From JAEUHM01 sp964538625 (lineage in GTDB: Bacteria > Verrucomicrobiota > Verrucomicrobiia > Verrucomicrobiales > Verrucomicrobiaceae), in assembly GCA_964538625.1 (NCBI GenBank), contig CAZIGH010000013.1, positions 35,252 through 99,251 on the forward strand: DNA of 64,000 nt. The letters run 5' to 3'. The notes beneath the pieces are model-generated. The model was not told where the DNA came from. It did no database searches and saw only the letters and a program-made list of their open reading frames with translations. A program made the position numbers and the translations under genes. This document shows, piece after piece, positions 1-8,578 of this stretch. Positions within the stretch are counted from its first letter, which is position 1; each line of letters starts with the position of its first letter.

Positions 1-372
1 GAACTCGAGAACCACGGCTCAGAGTTCCCCTTCATCCTCACCACCGGGCGCATCCTGGAGCACTACAACTGCGGCACCATGACCCGCCGCACGGGCAACA
101 GCCACATTGTGGCCAAAGACGAACTCGCCATCAACCCCGCCGACGCCGCCAAGAAGAACATCCGCCACGGAGACAAGGTCAGGCTCTTCTCCGCTCGTGG
201 AGAGGTCACTCTACCCGCCCGCATCACAGACGAAGTCAAACCCGGTATCCTCTACACCACCTTCCATTTTCCGGAAAACATGGTGAACAACGTCACCGGC
301 GCAGGGTGCGATGCCGATACGCTCTGTCCCGAGTACAAGGTGGTCGCCGCAGATGTAGCACCCGTGTCATAG
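1..372 (+). CDS. Molybdopterin oxidoreductase, C-terminal part (formate dehydrogenase alpha-like)
   Basis: Only the last 123 codons lie in the window; the frame is open from base 1, so the gene starts upstream. The visible part is a molydopterin dinucleotide-binding domain: FILTTGRILEHYNCGTMTRR followed by the motifs ELAINPADA, GDKVRL and HFPE. This resembles the C-terminus of NAD-dependent or cytoplasmic formate dehydrogenase alpha subunits, which bind the bis-MGD cofactor. The end VNNVTGAGCDADTLCPEYK is also typical of that group. Catalytic residues and Fe-S ligands lie outside the window, so formate as the substrate is inferred from family resemblance; another member of the DMSO-reductase superfamily is possible. 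Confidence 0.85.
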   Translation, partial: ELENHGSEFPFILTTGRILEHYNCGTMTRRTGNSHIVAKDELAINPADAAKKNIRHGDKVRLFSARGEVTLPARITDEVKPGILYTTFHFPENMVNNVTGAGCDADTLCPEYKVVAADVAPVS

Positions 373-575
373 TTCTGCCGCAGAAAGTCCACCCAGGATA
401 GCATGTTAGGCCTTTTGCGGTGCAGGCCACACGAAGGGCAGCAGCTTGGCGGTGGGGTGTGGAGCGGATTGAAAAATGGGGGCAGGGAGTTTGCCTAACC
501 GCCGGAGTAGCCGCGCCGCAACCAGCGGGGAAGGGGAGCAATTGTTCAGATTTATTAACGAGCCCATATATTTTA

Positions 576-604
576 TTGATATTTCGTTTGATAAATGCCA
601 TACT
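576..604 (+). promoter_or_regulatory. Candidate sigma70-type promoter upstream of the MglA-type module
   Basis: The 282 bp between the oxidoreductase and the proline-rich gene turns strongly AT-rich from about 540 to 610. Within it, TTGATA (576-581) and CATACT (599-604) are separated by 17 bp, 51 bp before the ATG at 655. The match is approximate and read by eye. Nothing else was recognised in this gap. Confidence 0.35.
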
Positions 605-654
605 AAATCGAACTTTCACAGCGGTTTTCCCGATCAACTTCTGTCGTATTCCCC

Positions 655-3207
655 ATGGCTTTCACCATTCGCAACATGTTTTCCTCTGGCGACGCGCCGG
701 AAGGAAGTGCCACCGTCAACGCACCAGAAGGGCAGGGGAGTCACTCCTTGCCAGCAGCGTTTGCCAGCAGCCCATTCGCAATGGCTGCGGGGAGCCATGA
801 CGCTCATCGCCCGGAGGCCCCTGCAAACATGGGAGGCCTTGGGAACCCAGGAGTGCCTGTATTCAAGCCCATCAGCGAGGAGTCGTTTCGAACGGGAGCC
901 CTGGAACCAAGGCCTGGAGGTGGAGGCTCACCCTTTTTGAGCATGGGAGATCAAACGCCGCCCCTGGTGGTGGCAGACATACTGCCCTCTTTGCCGCCAG
1001 ATGTGGCCAGGGGCAACGGTGCACCGATGGACCAGGCAGTGCATCTCTCTCCAGCCATCATTGATGCAGCCAGGCATGACGGCAGCTACTCGGTCGCATT
1101 GTTCGAGGTCTTTCGCGTATGTCCGGCGCTTTTTCAGGTACCGGTATCTCCGGCGGACCCGCGCCGGGTACGCATCCCTAAGCTTGCGGCGCAAAGCAGT
1201 CCCCCCGCTTCCCCCGTCCCCCCAGCTCCAGCGCCTTCACCTTTTGGAATGGCGCAGTCTCAGCCTAGCCCGTCGCCCTTCGCCGCTGCACCTAGCCCAG
1301 CGCCGACAGGGATGCCACAGCCGGGACAACCCGCCCCAGCCAGCCGACCTATTGGGACACTTCCGCCACGCCGTCCGGATGGCGTGCCACCGGCTATCCC
1401 CACGCAGAGTGACTTTGCCGTGGCGCCCACGCTCCATCTTCCGGGTGGGCTCAACGTGCCGGGGCAGCGTGACACAGCGTCACCTGGGGGAGAGAGCCCG
1501 TTCGCCATGGCCTTCTCGGCACAACCGACCTCACCTGCGGCGTCCAACTTCATATCGCCGCCCAAACCCGAGGTGCCTGAGGTCCACGGATTTGGAGGCG
1601 GGCCTAGCGGCTCGCCGTTTACTCAGGCAGCCACGCCACCGGTGCCATCGTTTGGCGCGTCTCCATTCGCGGAAGCGGTGGGTTCTCAGTCAACGCCGTC
1701 TCCTTTCCTGAGCTCGCCAGCGGCTCCTCCAGCCCCGAAGTCTGGGCCACTGGGAGGAATGTTCTCTCCCCCTATTTCCCAAGGCGGCGCACCTGCCGCC
1801 AACCCATTTGCAGCGCAGAGCGCTCCAGCTCCGAGTGGGCCGGAGTCGGTGGCACCCCACTCTGGAACGGGCAACGTGTCACCCTTCGGCTCTTTTCCGC
1901 CTGCGGCGCCGACGACTCCTGATGTGAGCCCCCCGCGAGCCCCTTCACGACCGCTTGCTGGTGGGCCCGCATCGAGGCCGCTGCTCCCGCCAGACATGCC
2001 GGCCGGAGTGGGCGAGACCGTGGAGATGCCTCTGAGTTCCATCGTCAAAGGCCACAGCCCGCAGGACCTCGGCTTCGACCCGAACTTCATCCCAGCATGG
2101 ATCATGACCAAGCTGCCGGCTTATTTGGTGAAGCAGCAGGTCGGCGCAGCTGAGATACGAGTGGAACTCGGGGCCGTAATTGACGGAACGGATGAGACCT
2201 TCCGGCCCATCATCTCGCATGGCAAACGGGACTTCAAAGTGAAGCTGCCGCATAACGAGGTGTTTCATGCTCTGCCGCAGGTGAGCAGCCCAACCGCACA
2301 GCCTGCTTTCCCAGCGGCTCCTGCCCCTGCCGCTCCTGTCCGGCCTGCCCAGGAACCACCGGCTTCTCCCGCCCCTGTCCAGCCTGTTGGTCTGCAGGGG
2401 CTGACGAGTGCTTTTGCTTTGGGAACTTTTGGTTCGCAGACACGCCCACAGGAGGCTCCGCCGGCACCGCCTGCGCCTCCATCTCGTCCGCTTTTCACTC
2501 CAGCGGCAGAGCCTCCTGCGGCTCCACCCACACCGTCCGTTGGCTGGCAGTCGGCAGCAGCACCCGCACCGTTGTTCAGCCAGGCCCCGCAAGCCCCAGC
2601 AGCTGACTTCGGTGCTCCGCCCGCGATGTCGCTGCCGGTTTCTCCCATGCCGGAGATTCAGCAGTCCGCTGCGGCACCTTCCCTTTTTGCTCCCGCAGCG
2701 AATGAGGGATTCCGTGCTCCGCAGGAACCTGCTGCTCTGCCGTCTCTCCAGACCTCGGCACCCACCTCCTCGGCACAGCCCGTTCCCATGGCTATCTCCT
2801 CTGGAGCCGGAGGGCGGGAGCAGATGATGCTTCGTGCACTTCTCGGCACAGACGGTCACCTGAACCGTGAGTCCGTGGTACAGCATGTGGCTCGTATGCC
2901 CGGTGTGGAGGCGTGCGTCTTTGTGAGCGGACCGCAGGTGCTGCGGCACGGAGCAGCGTCTGCCGCCGCCGCCGAGTTTTTGAGACAGGGAGAAGACCTC
3001 TCTCGCAGCCTCAAGACGCTCGCCGCAGCGGTCGGCATTGGCCAAGCGGAAACCCTTAGCGTGAACTCAGACAGCAGGTTGGTCACGTTTTCTTTTCACG
3101 AAAGTTCAGCCTTGGGCATCCTCCATACGGACCGGGAGTGTGCCTCTGGTTTGAAGGAGAAGGTGGCGCTCATCTGTCGTGAGTTGGCTGCCATGCCTGC
3201 TGCCTAG
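655..3207 (+). CDS. Long proline-rich protein with C-terminal roadblock/LC7-like domain
   Basis: 850 residues. Most of the chain is low-complexity Pro/Ala/Ser sequence in which a short motif of the form [SN]PFxxA recurs about ten times in the first ~430 residues (for example SPFAMA, SPFGMA, SPFAEA). A folded island around residues 455-545 includes VEMPLSSIVKG and KLPAYLVKQQ. The last ~130 residues (from about MMLRALLGTDGHL, with GVEACVFVSG) look like a roadblock/LC7 fold, the class that binds small GTPases. No signal peptide or membrane segment is seen. The ATG at 655 is the first in frame. The gene ends 16 bp before an MglA-type GTPase, so a scaffold or GTPase-regulator role is inferred. I know no named homologue. 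Confidence 0.75.
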   Translation: MAFTIRNMFSSGDAPEGSATVNAPEGQGSHSLPAAFASSPFAMAAGSHDAHRPEAPANMGGLGNPGVPVFKPISEESFRTGALEPRPGGGGSPFLSMGDQTPPLVVADILPSLPPDVARGNGAPMDQAVHLSPAIIDAARHDGSYSVALFEVFRVCPALFQVPVSPADPRRVRIPKLAAQSSPPASPVPPAPAPSPFGMAQSQPSPSPFAAAPSPAPTGMPQPGQPAPASRPIGTLPPRRPDGVPPAIPTQSDFAVAPTLHLPGGLNVPGQRDTASPGGESPFAMAFSAQPTSPAASNFISPPKPEVPEVHGFGGGPSGSPFTQAATPPVPSFGASPFAEAVGSQSTPSPFLSSPAAPPAPKSGPLGGMFSPPISQGGAPAANPFAAQSAPAPSGPESVAPHSGTGNVSPFGSFPPAAPTTPDVSPPRAPSRPLAGGPASRPLLPPDMPAGVGETVEMPLSSIVKGHSPQDLGFDPNFIPAWIMTKLPAYLVKQQVGAAEIRVELGAVIDGTDETFRPIISHGKRDFKVKLPHNEVFHALPQVSSPTAQPAFPAAPAPAAPVRPAQEPPASPAPVQPVGLQGLTSAFALGTFGSQTRPQEAPPAPPAPPSRPLFTPAAEPPAAPPTPSVGWQSAAAPAPLFSQAPQAPAADFGAPPAMSLPVSPMPEIQQSAAAPSLFAPAANEGFRAPQEPAALPSLQTSAPTSSAQPVPMAISSGAGGREQMMLRALLGTDGHLNRESVVQHVARMPGVEACVFVSGPQVLRHGAASAAAAEFLRQGEDLSRSLKTLAAAVGIGQAETLSVNSDSRLVTFSFHESSALGILHTDRECASGLKEKVALICRELAAMPAA

Positions 3208-3223
3208 TCACCCCCGCATTGCC

Positions 3224-3859
3224 ATGCCGACTCTGAGACGAGATGAGAAGCTGATCTGCTTCAAGATCGTCTATTGCGGCTCCGCTCTGAGCGGAAAGAC
3301 CACCAACCTGAAGGAGATTCACCAGCGTCTGGATCCTCGCGGACGCGGTGAACTGGTCTCAATGAACACCACGGCTGACCGCACCCTGTTCTTTGACTTC
3401 CTGCCGCTCGAGACAGAGCTGGTGCCCGGTTGGAGGACACTTTTTCAACTCTACACCGTGCCGGGGCAGATGATTTACAACGCCACGCTCGGACTGGTGC
3501 TGCAAGGCGCAGACGGACTCGTCTTTGTGGTGGACTCGCAGGCAGATCGTCAGCGAGACAACGTGCAGGCCATGCAGAACTTGGAGGCGAATCTGCGGCT
3601 TCAAGGCGTGGACTTGCGTGAAATGCCCCTTGTGCTGCAATACAACAAGCGAGACCTGCCCAACGCAGCTCCTGTGGAGTACCTGGAGTTCCTTTTCAAC
3701 AATGGCAGTGAGCGCCGTGCTGCCTTTGAGGCTGAGGCAGCGAATGGGCGCAATGTACTAGCCACGCTCAATGCCGTCACTCAGACCGTCCTTGCGGAGT
3801 TCCAGCACTTCCTCACGCCGGAGGCGCTGGAGCCGCAGGCTGCCGCCGTCCACGCCTAA
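3224..3859 (+). CDS. MglA-type small Ras-like GTPase
   Basis: 211 residues from ATG 3224, chosen because it lies after the stop of the preceding gene and before the conserved core; an upstream ATG at 3179 would overlap that gene. The P-loop GSALSGKT is at residues 19-26. ADRTLFFDFLP and YTVPGQ are hallmarks of the MglA group, which carries TVPGQ in place of the usual DxxG switch motif. QYNKRDLP supplies the guanine-specificity NKxD motif. MglA proteins act as cytoplasmic polarity switches controlled by roadblock proteins (MglB, MglC). Here the GTPase is sandwiched between two genes with LC7-like domains, fitting a GTPase/regulator module. Whether it controls motility, polarity or cell division here is not known. 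Confidence 0.93.
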   Translation: MPTLRRDEKLICFKIVYCGSALSGKTTNLKEIHQRLDPRGRGELVSMNTTADRTLFFDFLPLETELVPGWRTLFQLYTVPGQMIYNATLGLVLQGADGLVFVVDSQADRQRDNVQAMQNLEANLRLQGVDLREMPLVLQYNKRDLPNAAPVEYLEFLFNNGSERRAAFEAEAANGRNVLATLNAVTQTVLAEFQHFLTPEALEPQAAAVHA

Positions 3860-3873
3860 CCCCGCTGTTCCCC

Positions 3874-4407
3874 ATGCCTCAAGCTTACACCATCAAACCC
3901 GACGACGCACGGCAGGCCATGGCGCAACTCATTCGCATCACGGACGTTCGCCACGCGGTCGTCATTGATGCCATAGGCCTCTGCCTGGCTCATGCGGGTC
4001 ATGAACCCGTTTCCAATGCCCTGCTCAATGACTGGACCGTCGTGGCGCGTGCCGCCTTCTCGGCTGGCGATCAGCTAGGCCGTCGCAGCGGTGTAGGAGC
4101 CTGTGAGGAAATGGCTCACCATCATGAACAGGGCGGCATCCTCATGCGCACCCTGCCCGGCGGCATGTTGATGGTGGTGCAGCATGGCCTGCGCACGCCG
4201 CTGGAGGAACTGAAAGCACTGGCCGCCACCGTAGCTCAGGTGCTCCCCACTCCCGTGGAGCCGAAACCACAGCCCGTATCTCGCGACCCCTTTGCAGGAG
4301 ATGGATGGTGGTCAGAGAAGGTGCCTCACAGTCACAAGCCAGCACGCACGGACCACGTGCAGGAGGCGGAGGTAGTGGAGGTCTTCGACTCCTCGCAGAC
4401 AACGTGA
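3874..4407 (+). CDS. Roadblock/LC7 domain protein, probable GTPase regulator
   Basis: 177 residues, starting 14 bp after the GTPase gene and almost certainly co-transcribed. The N-terminal ~125 residues have the roadblock/LC7 pattern: HAVVIDAIGLCLAHAGHE (sensor-like strand-turn), then GILMRTLPGGMLMVVQHG. A polar tail of about 50 residues follows. MglB-type LC7 proteins are GTPase-activating proteins for MglA, which is the most economical role. The long charged tail and sequence divergence mean the call rests on fold pattern and position rather than on a clear MglB match. Confidence 0.75.
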   Translation: MPQAYTIKPDDARQAMAQLIRITDVRHAVVIDAIGLCLAHAGHEPVSNALLNDWTVVARAAFSAGDQLGRRSGVGACEEMAHHHEQGGILMRTLPGGMLMVVQHGLRTPLEELKALAATVAQVLPTPVEPKPQPVSRDPFAGDGWWSEKVPHSHKPARTDHVQEAEVVEVFDSSQTT

Positions 4408-4408
4408 A

Positions 4409-4606
4409 TCAGTCTGCAAGACTGTACGCATACGCAAACGGCTCATCGTCCACGTCATCCGTGTCGAAGACGATACGCATGGGCCGACAGCATACCTCAC
4501 AGTCGTAGTCCACGTCACAGGGCATTTCATTTGCAGACGGAGCAGCCACGCCGAAAGTCTGGAAGCAGAACGGACAGGTCACGTCGAGAAGATGCGTCAT
4601 GGCCAA
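4409..4606 (-). CDS. CPXCG-motif small cysteine-rich protein
   Basis: 65 residues. Two cysteine pairs, CPFC near the N-terminus and CEVCCRP in the middle, plus the acidic segment DVDYDCEVC, match the small CPXCG-motif cysteine-rich family, thought to bind zinc; the function is unknown. It converges tail-to-tail with the LC7 gene, whose stop lies 1 bp away. A perfect 6-bp inverted repeat (CAGTCT at 4410-4415, AGACTG at 4419-4424) sits at this junction inside the last codons. Confidence 0.8.
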   Translation of the reverse strand: MAMTHLLDVTCPFCFQTFGVAAPSANEMPCDVDYDCEVCCRPMRIVFDTDDVDDEPFAYAYSLAD

Positions 4607-4735
4607 GCCTCGTCATTCTCCCCAGCATTGCAAGTCGTGCTTGAGCATGGCGTTTCCCGCTTGCCGAAATGCGCGAAGGAAGTCAGCATCCGCGGCGTTA
4701 CCACTACCCTCCGCACTCACCCACCCCCACTTGTC

Positions 4736-5758
4736 ATGATCTCGCGCCTTTTTGCCGTCATCACCTCGTTTGCCCTCAGCAGCGCCGCAGTCACAGCGAA
4801 CGAACACGTTCTCAGCTTTGAAGGAGGCGAGGGGCCGGGCAAGGGCAAGCACATCGTCTTCCTCAGCGGTGACGAAGAATATCGCAGTGAGGAGTGCCTT
4901 CCCATGATGGCGAAGTTAATGGCGACTCGCCATGGATTCAAAACGACCGTCCTTTTCTCCATCGGTGCAGACGGGGCCATCGACCCTACCGCCGGTCCCA
5001 GCGTGGAAGGTATCGAAGCACTCGACAGCGCGGACCTCGTCGTCATGCTATTGCGTTTTCGCACCTGGCCGGATGATAAGATGAAGCACTTCGACGCCTA
5101 TGTGAAGAGCGGCAAGCCCATCATCGCACTGCGCACCAGCACCCATGCTTTCAATCACCCAGCAGGCAGCACCTATGCCAAATACGGTTGGAAAGCCTCT
5201 AAGGAAACCGGCTGGGAAGGTGGCTTCGGACGGGCTGTGCTCGGAGAGACATGGGTGAGTCACTGGGGCAAGCACAAGAAGGAAGCCTGCCTCGCCGTCA
5301 TTGAAGAATCCCAGAAGGAGCATCCCATCCTCAGGGGGATTGAGCAAATGTTCGCCGACAGTGACGTGTATGAAGCCCATCCGCCAGAGGATGCCGTCAT
5401 TCTGGCGCGTGGACGCGTGCTCAGTGGGATGACTGCCGACACGCCTCCTGCGGTTTACAGCAAGAAGACGGTCAAGGGAATCGAACAAGATGTGAACGCG
5501 CCCATGATGCCGGTCGTCTGGACGCGTGAAGTGACTCAGGAAGGTGGAGCGAAGACCAAGGTGCTGACTACCACTATGGGAGCTGCCACAGACCTCCGTA
5601 GTGAAGGACTTCGCCGCCTTGTCGTCAATGGAGCCTATCATCTGCTAGGCATGGAGGTGCCGGGCAAGGCCGATGTCACGCCCGTGGGAGACTACCAGCC
5701 CACCATGTATGGGTTCAACGACTTCAAAAAAGGCGTCAAGGTCAGTGATCTCCGCTAG
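4736..5758 (+). CDS. Secreted ThuA-like glutamine-amidotransferase-fold protein
   Basis: 340 residues from ATG 4736. An upstream in-frame start at 4592 would overlap the divergent cysteine-rich gene and hide the signal peptide MISRLFAVITSFALSSAAVTA. The mature protein begins with KGKHIVFLSGDEEYRSEE and contains SADLVVMLLRFRTWPDD and ALRTSTHAF, as in ThuA-like (trehalose-utilisation-type) proteins of Planctomycetes and Verrucomicrobia. Such proteins have a class I amidotransferase-like fold, and their substrates are mostly unknown. It lies 23 bp upstream of a sulfatase with which it is probably co-transcribed, suggesting an exported carbohydrate-related role. Confidence 0.85.
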   Translation: MISRLFAVITSFALSSAAVTANEHVLSFEGGEGPGKGKHIVFLSGDEEYRSEECLPMMAKLMATRHGFKTTVLFSIGADGAIDPTAGPSVEGIEALDSADLVVMLLRFRTWPDDKMKHFDAYVKSGKPIIALRTSTHAFNHPAGSTYAKYGWKASKETGWEGGFGRAVLGETWVSHWGKHKKEACLAVIEESQKEHPILRGIEQMFADSDVYEAHPPEDAVILARGRVLSGMTADTPPAVYSKKTVKGIEQDVNAPMMPVVWTREVTQEGGAKTKVLTTTMGAATDLRSEGLRRLVVNGAYHLLGMEVPGKADVTPVGDYQPTMYGFNDFKKGVKVSDLR

Positions 5759-5781
5759 CAGCTCGCCCGTCACGGCCGCCC

Positions 5782-7251
5782 ATGAAGCCTCTCATCCTTA
5801 CACTCCTTTCGCTTGCTGCTTTTTCCGTTTCTGCGCCCGCCAAGCAGCCAAATATCCTCTACGTGTTGTGTGATGATCTGCGTCTTGAAGCGCTGGGCTG
5901 CTACGGCTCCGCTCATGTCAAGACTCCGCACATCGACCAGCTTGCCGCAGAGGGGGTACGCTTTGCCAATGCCTTCTGCACCACCTCCATCTGCTCACCG
6001 AGCCGCGCCTCCCTCATGACCGGGCTTTACGCCCACAAACACGGCGTGGTGAACAACTTCACCGAACTGCCAGTGGAGTTGGAGACCTTCCCCAAGCGCC
6101 TTCAGAAAGCAGGCTATCAGACTGCCTACCTCGGCAAGTGGCACATGGGAGAGGATAACGATGAACCTCGCCCCGGCTTTGACCACTGGATCAGCCACAA
6201 AGGGCAAGGAAAATACTTCGACACGGAGTTCAACTTCAATGGAAAGAAGCGTGAAGTCGTCCCCGGTTACTACACCACCGTCGTCACGGACATGGCGCTT
6301 GACTGGCTGAAGCAGCGTTCGCAAGACAAGCCCTGGTGCCTCATGCTGGGGCACAAGGCTCCGCACAGCTTCTACTTCCCCGAGCCGAAGTATGAAAATG
6401 CCTTTGACCACGTGAAGATACCTTACCCCGCGACCGCCTTCCAGCTCGAAGACAAGCCCACCTGGATCAAGGAGCGGCTCTACACCTGGCACGGCATCTA
6501 TGGGCCGCTCTTTGAGTGGAGAAAGAACTTCCCAGATGACAGCCCGGCTGCTGTCAAGGACTTCGAGGCCATGGTACGCGCCTACTGGGGCACCGTCCTC
6601 AGTGTGGACGACAGCATGGGCCGCCTCCGCGCCTGGCTTGAACAGACCGGGCAGCTTGAAAACACCCTCATCCTATTCCTCGGCGACAATGGACTGCTGG
6701 AAGGCGAGCATGGCATGGTGGACAAACGCACCGCTCATGAGGCCAGCCTTCGGATTCCCATGATTCTTCGCGGACCCGGCGCGCCAGCCAAAGTCATCCA
6801 GCAGCAAGTCCTGACCGTGGACGTGGCACCAAGTCTCCTCGACATGTGCGGCCAGCCGCCTCTCGAAAACGTGGACGGACGCAGTTGGAGACAGCTCCTT
6901 GTGGAAGGGGATCCAAGCTGGCGAACCTCCTGGCTCTACTACTACAACTACGAAAAGCAGTTCCCCTACACCCCGAACGTTCGCGCTATCCGAACGGACA
7001 GCTGGAAATACATCCGTTACCCGCATGGAGACGGCACGCCAGATCGGCACATGGCCGAACTCTACGATTTGAAGAATGACCCCGGAGAAACCAAGAACCT
7101 CATCAACGACCCGGCGAAGAAGGCGCTCGTCGAAGAACTCCGGGCAGCGCTCGACGCGGAAATGAAGAAAGTGGGTCTCACCGCCGAGACCGACAAAATG
7201 CCGCTGGATGAAGGCGTGAAAAAGGAGCTGCCCGACGCAAAGATTCGCTGA
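5782..7251 (+). CDS. Secreted sulfatase (formylglycine-type)
   Basis: 489 residues with a short signal peptide (MKPLILTLLSLAAFSVSAPA). The catalytic motif CSPSR begins at Cys71 and is expected to be converted to formylglycine by a maturase. Metal-binding segments are visible: YVLCDDLR near the N-terminus and FLGDNGLLEGEHG further on; YLGKWHMG is the usual Lys/His element. Length and motif order fit the iduronate-2-sulfatase / choline-sulfatase-like part of the type I sulfatase family. The probable substrate is a sulfated polysaccharide or mucin-like glycan, but the exact substrate cannot be read from sequence. No formylglycine-generating enzyme is encoded in the window. Confidence 0.95.
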   Translation: MKPLILTLLSLAAFSVSAPAKQPNILYVLCDDLRLEALGCYGSAHVKTPHIDQLAAEGVRFANAFCTTSICSPSRASLMTGLYAHKHGVVNNFTELPVELETFPKRLQKAGYQTAYLGKWHMGEDNDEPRPGFDHWISHKGQGKYFDTEFNFNGKKREVVPGYYTTVVTDMALDWLKQRSQDKPWCLMLGHKAPHSFYFPEPKYENAFDHVKIPYPATAFQLEDKPTWIKERLYTWHGIYGPLFEWRKNFPDDSPAAVKDFEAMVRAYWGTVLSVDDSMGRLRAWLEQTGQLENTLILFLGDNGLLEGEHGMVDKRTAHEASLRIPMILRGPGAPAKVIQQQVLTVDVAPSLLDMCGQPPLENVDGRSWRQLLVEGDPSWRTSWLYYYNYEKQFPYTPNVRAIRTDSWKYIRYPHGDGTPDRHMAELYDLKNDPGETKNLINDPAKKALVEELRAALDAEMKKVGLTAETDKMPLDEGVKKELPDAKIR

Positions 7252-7314
7252 CTCAAAAGGCAAATCCACCTTGCCAAAACGTCAGGCGGGCTTATCCCAT
7301 CTTCCCATCCAAAC

Positions 7315-7388
7315 GCGCCCGTAGCTCAGCTGGATAGAGCAACGGATTTCTAATCCGTGGGTCGCAGGTTCGAGTCCTGCCGGGCGTG
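7315..7388 (+). tRNA. tRNA-Arg (anticodon UCU)
   Basis: The sequence folds as a standard cloverleaf. The acceptor stem pairs GCGCCCG with CGGGCGT, the D arm is GCTC...GAGC, the anticodon stem ACGGA/TCCGT carries the loop TTTCTAA, and the T arm is GCAGG-TTCGAGT-CCTGC. The anticodon TCT reads AGA/AGG. The CCA end is not encoded, as the next bases are CTT. Confidence 0.97.
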
Positions 7389-7395
7389 CTTATGC

Positions 7396-7413
7396 CATGA
7401 ATCAGTCAGGCTA
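7396..7413 (+). repeat. Solitary copy of the MITE-end motif
   Basis: CATGAATCAGTCAGGCTA is identical to 18 bases of the right terminal repeat of the palindromic element at 21896-22086. No second arm was recognised beside it. It lies 8 bp downstream of the tRNA-Arg gene. The rest of the 239-bp gap up to ddl contains no recognised gene. Confidence 0.6.
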
Positions 7414-7627
7414 AGGTGTGCGACGGGTTTGGTGCTAGAGGGGCTGGGTGCGTCACGTGCATGGATGGAGGTGGGGAATCTCTTCATCGCCGAAAACACC
7501 TGGACCAAATCAAGACCCGACCTTGAGAGGGAAGGTTTGGATTGAACTGACTGACTATGATTCCCACGAGAAAAAGAACCATTTTAGTTATTGCCGTCTG
7601 ATTTTTAGCGACTATTAACTAACAGTT

Positions 7628-8578
7628 GTGACAGACATCAAGGATCAGAAAGTTGCGGTTCTTAAGGGAGGCCCCGGCTCCGAGCGTCGGGTCTCGCTCA
7701 AGACTGCGGAGGGGGTGAGCGAAGCGTTGCGTTCGATGGGTGCGGAGGTCATTGAAGTGGATGTAGAGGGTCCAGATTTTACGGTTCCAGAGGGGGTGCT
7801 GGTGGCAGTCAATATGATCCATGGGACCTTTGGCGAAGATGGCCAGGTTCAGGCATTGCTGGAGGAGCGCGGCATTCGCTACACTGGTGAGGGCGTGGAG
7901 ACGAGCCGCATCGCCTTTGACAAGGTGTTGAGCAAGGAGCGCTTTCTCTATCACGGCGTGCCAACGCCGAGGTCCCAGACGCTGAAGCTGGATGGCAGCG
8001 AGACTCTTGCACTGCCGCTTCCGGTGGTGGTGAAGCCGCCTTGTGAAGGGTCCAGCGTGGGGGTGCACATCTGCCACTCGCAAGAGGATTTGGCTGCGGC
8101 GCTGGAAGACGCAAAGCGATTCGGTCCTACGACGTTGGTGGAGGAGTATATTTCCGGCATGGAACTTACCGTGGGCATACTAGGGGGCCAGGTACTGCCC
8201 GTCATTCGTATCGTCCCTGCGGATGGTTTTTACGACATAAACAACAAGTATCCCTGGATGACGGGTGCAGGGAAAACGGAGTATGAGTGTCCGGCCAAGC
8301 TTCCCGAGGAGCACGGAGAGGTCACGGCGGCAGTGCAGGCGGCAGCGCTGGCAGCGTTTCATGCCATTGGCGGGCGCGTCTATGGGCGGGTGGACGTGCT
8401 GCTGAGGGCAGAGGACCACAAGCCCTTCGTGCTGGAGGTGAACACCATACCTGGAATGACGCCCACCAGTCTTTTGCCCAAGGCCTGTGCTGAGGTGGGC
8501 ATTAGCTATGAGAAGCTTTGCGAGAAGATCATTCAACTTTCACTGGCTGCACGTCCTGAAGGACAAAGAAGCGCATGA
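7628..8578 (+). CDS. ddl: D-alanine--D-alanine ligase
   Basis: 316 residues from GTG 7628. Ddl makes the D-Ala-D-Ala dipeptide for peptidoglycan precursors in the cytoplasm, using ATP. Visible ATP-grasp features are VAVLKGGPGSERRVSL at the N-terminus, MIHGTFGEDGQVQALLEERG, VVKPPCEGSSVGV, and the metal-binding LEVNTIPGMTPTSLLPKA near the C-terminus. Length is typical. It is the first gene of a ddl-ftsQ-ftsA-ftsZ run and overlaps the next start by ATGA, indicating translational coupling. No clear Shine-Dalgarno precedes the GTG. Confidence 0.96.
   Translation: MTDIKDQKVAVLKGGPGSERRVSLKTAEGVSEALRSMGAEVIEVDVEGPDFTVPEGVLVAVNMIHGTFGEDGQVQALLEERGIRYTGEGVETSRIAFDKVLSKERFLYHGVPTPRSQTLKLDGSETLALPLPVVVKPPCEGSSVGVHICHSQEDLAAALEDAKRFGPTTLVEEYISGMELTVGILGGQVLPVIRIVPADGFYDINNKYPWMTGAGKTEYECPAKLPEEHGEVTAAVQAAALAAFHAIGGRVYGRVDVLLRAEDHKPFVLEVNTIPGMTPTSLLPKACAEVGISYEKLCEKIIQLSLAARPEGQRSA

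Noticed and set aside
1945..3045. Long minus-strand open frame (366 codons) opposite the proline-rich gene
   Set aside because: Rich in Arg, Cys and Trp with no domain; it is the antisense of a GC-rich Pro/Ala coding region and overlaps the real gene entirely.
4410..4424. Perfect short inverted repeat CAGTCT/AGACTG
   Set aside because: Only a 6-bp stem without a following T run, inside the coding end of the cysteine-rich gene; too weak to call a terminator.
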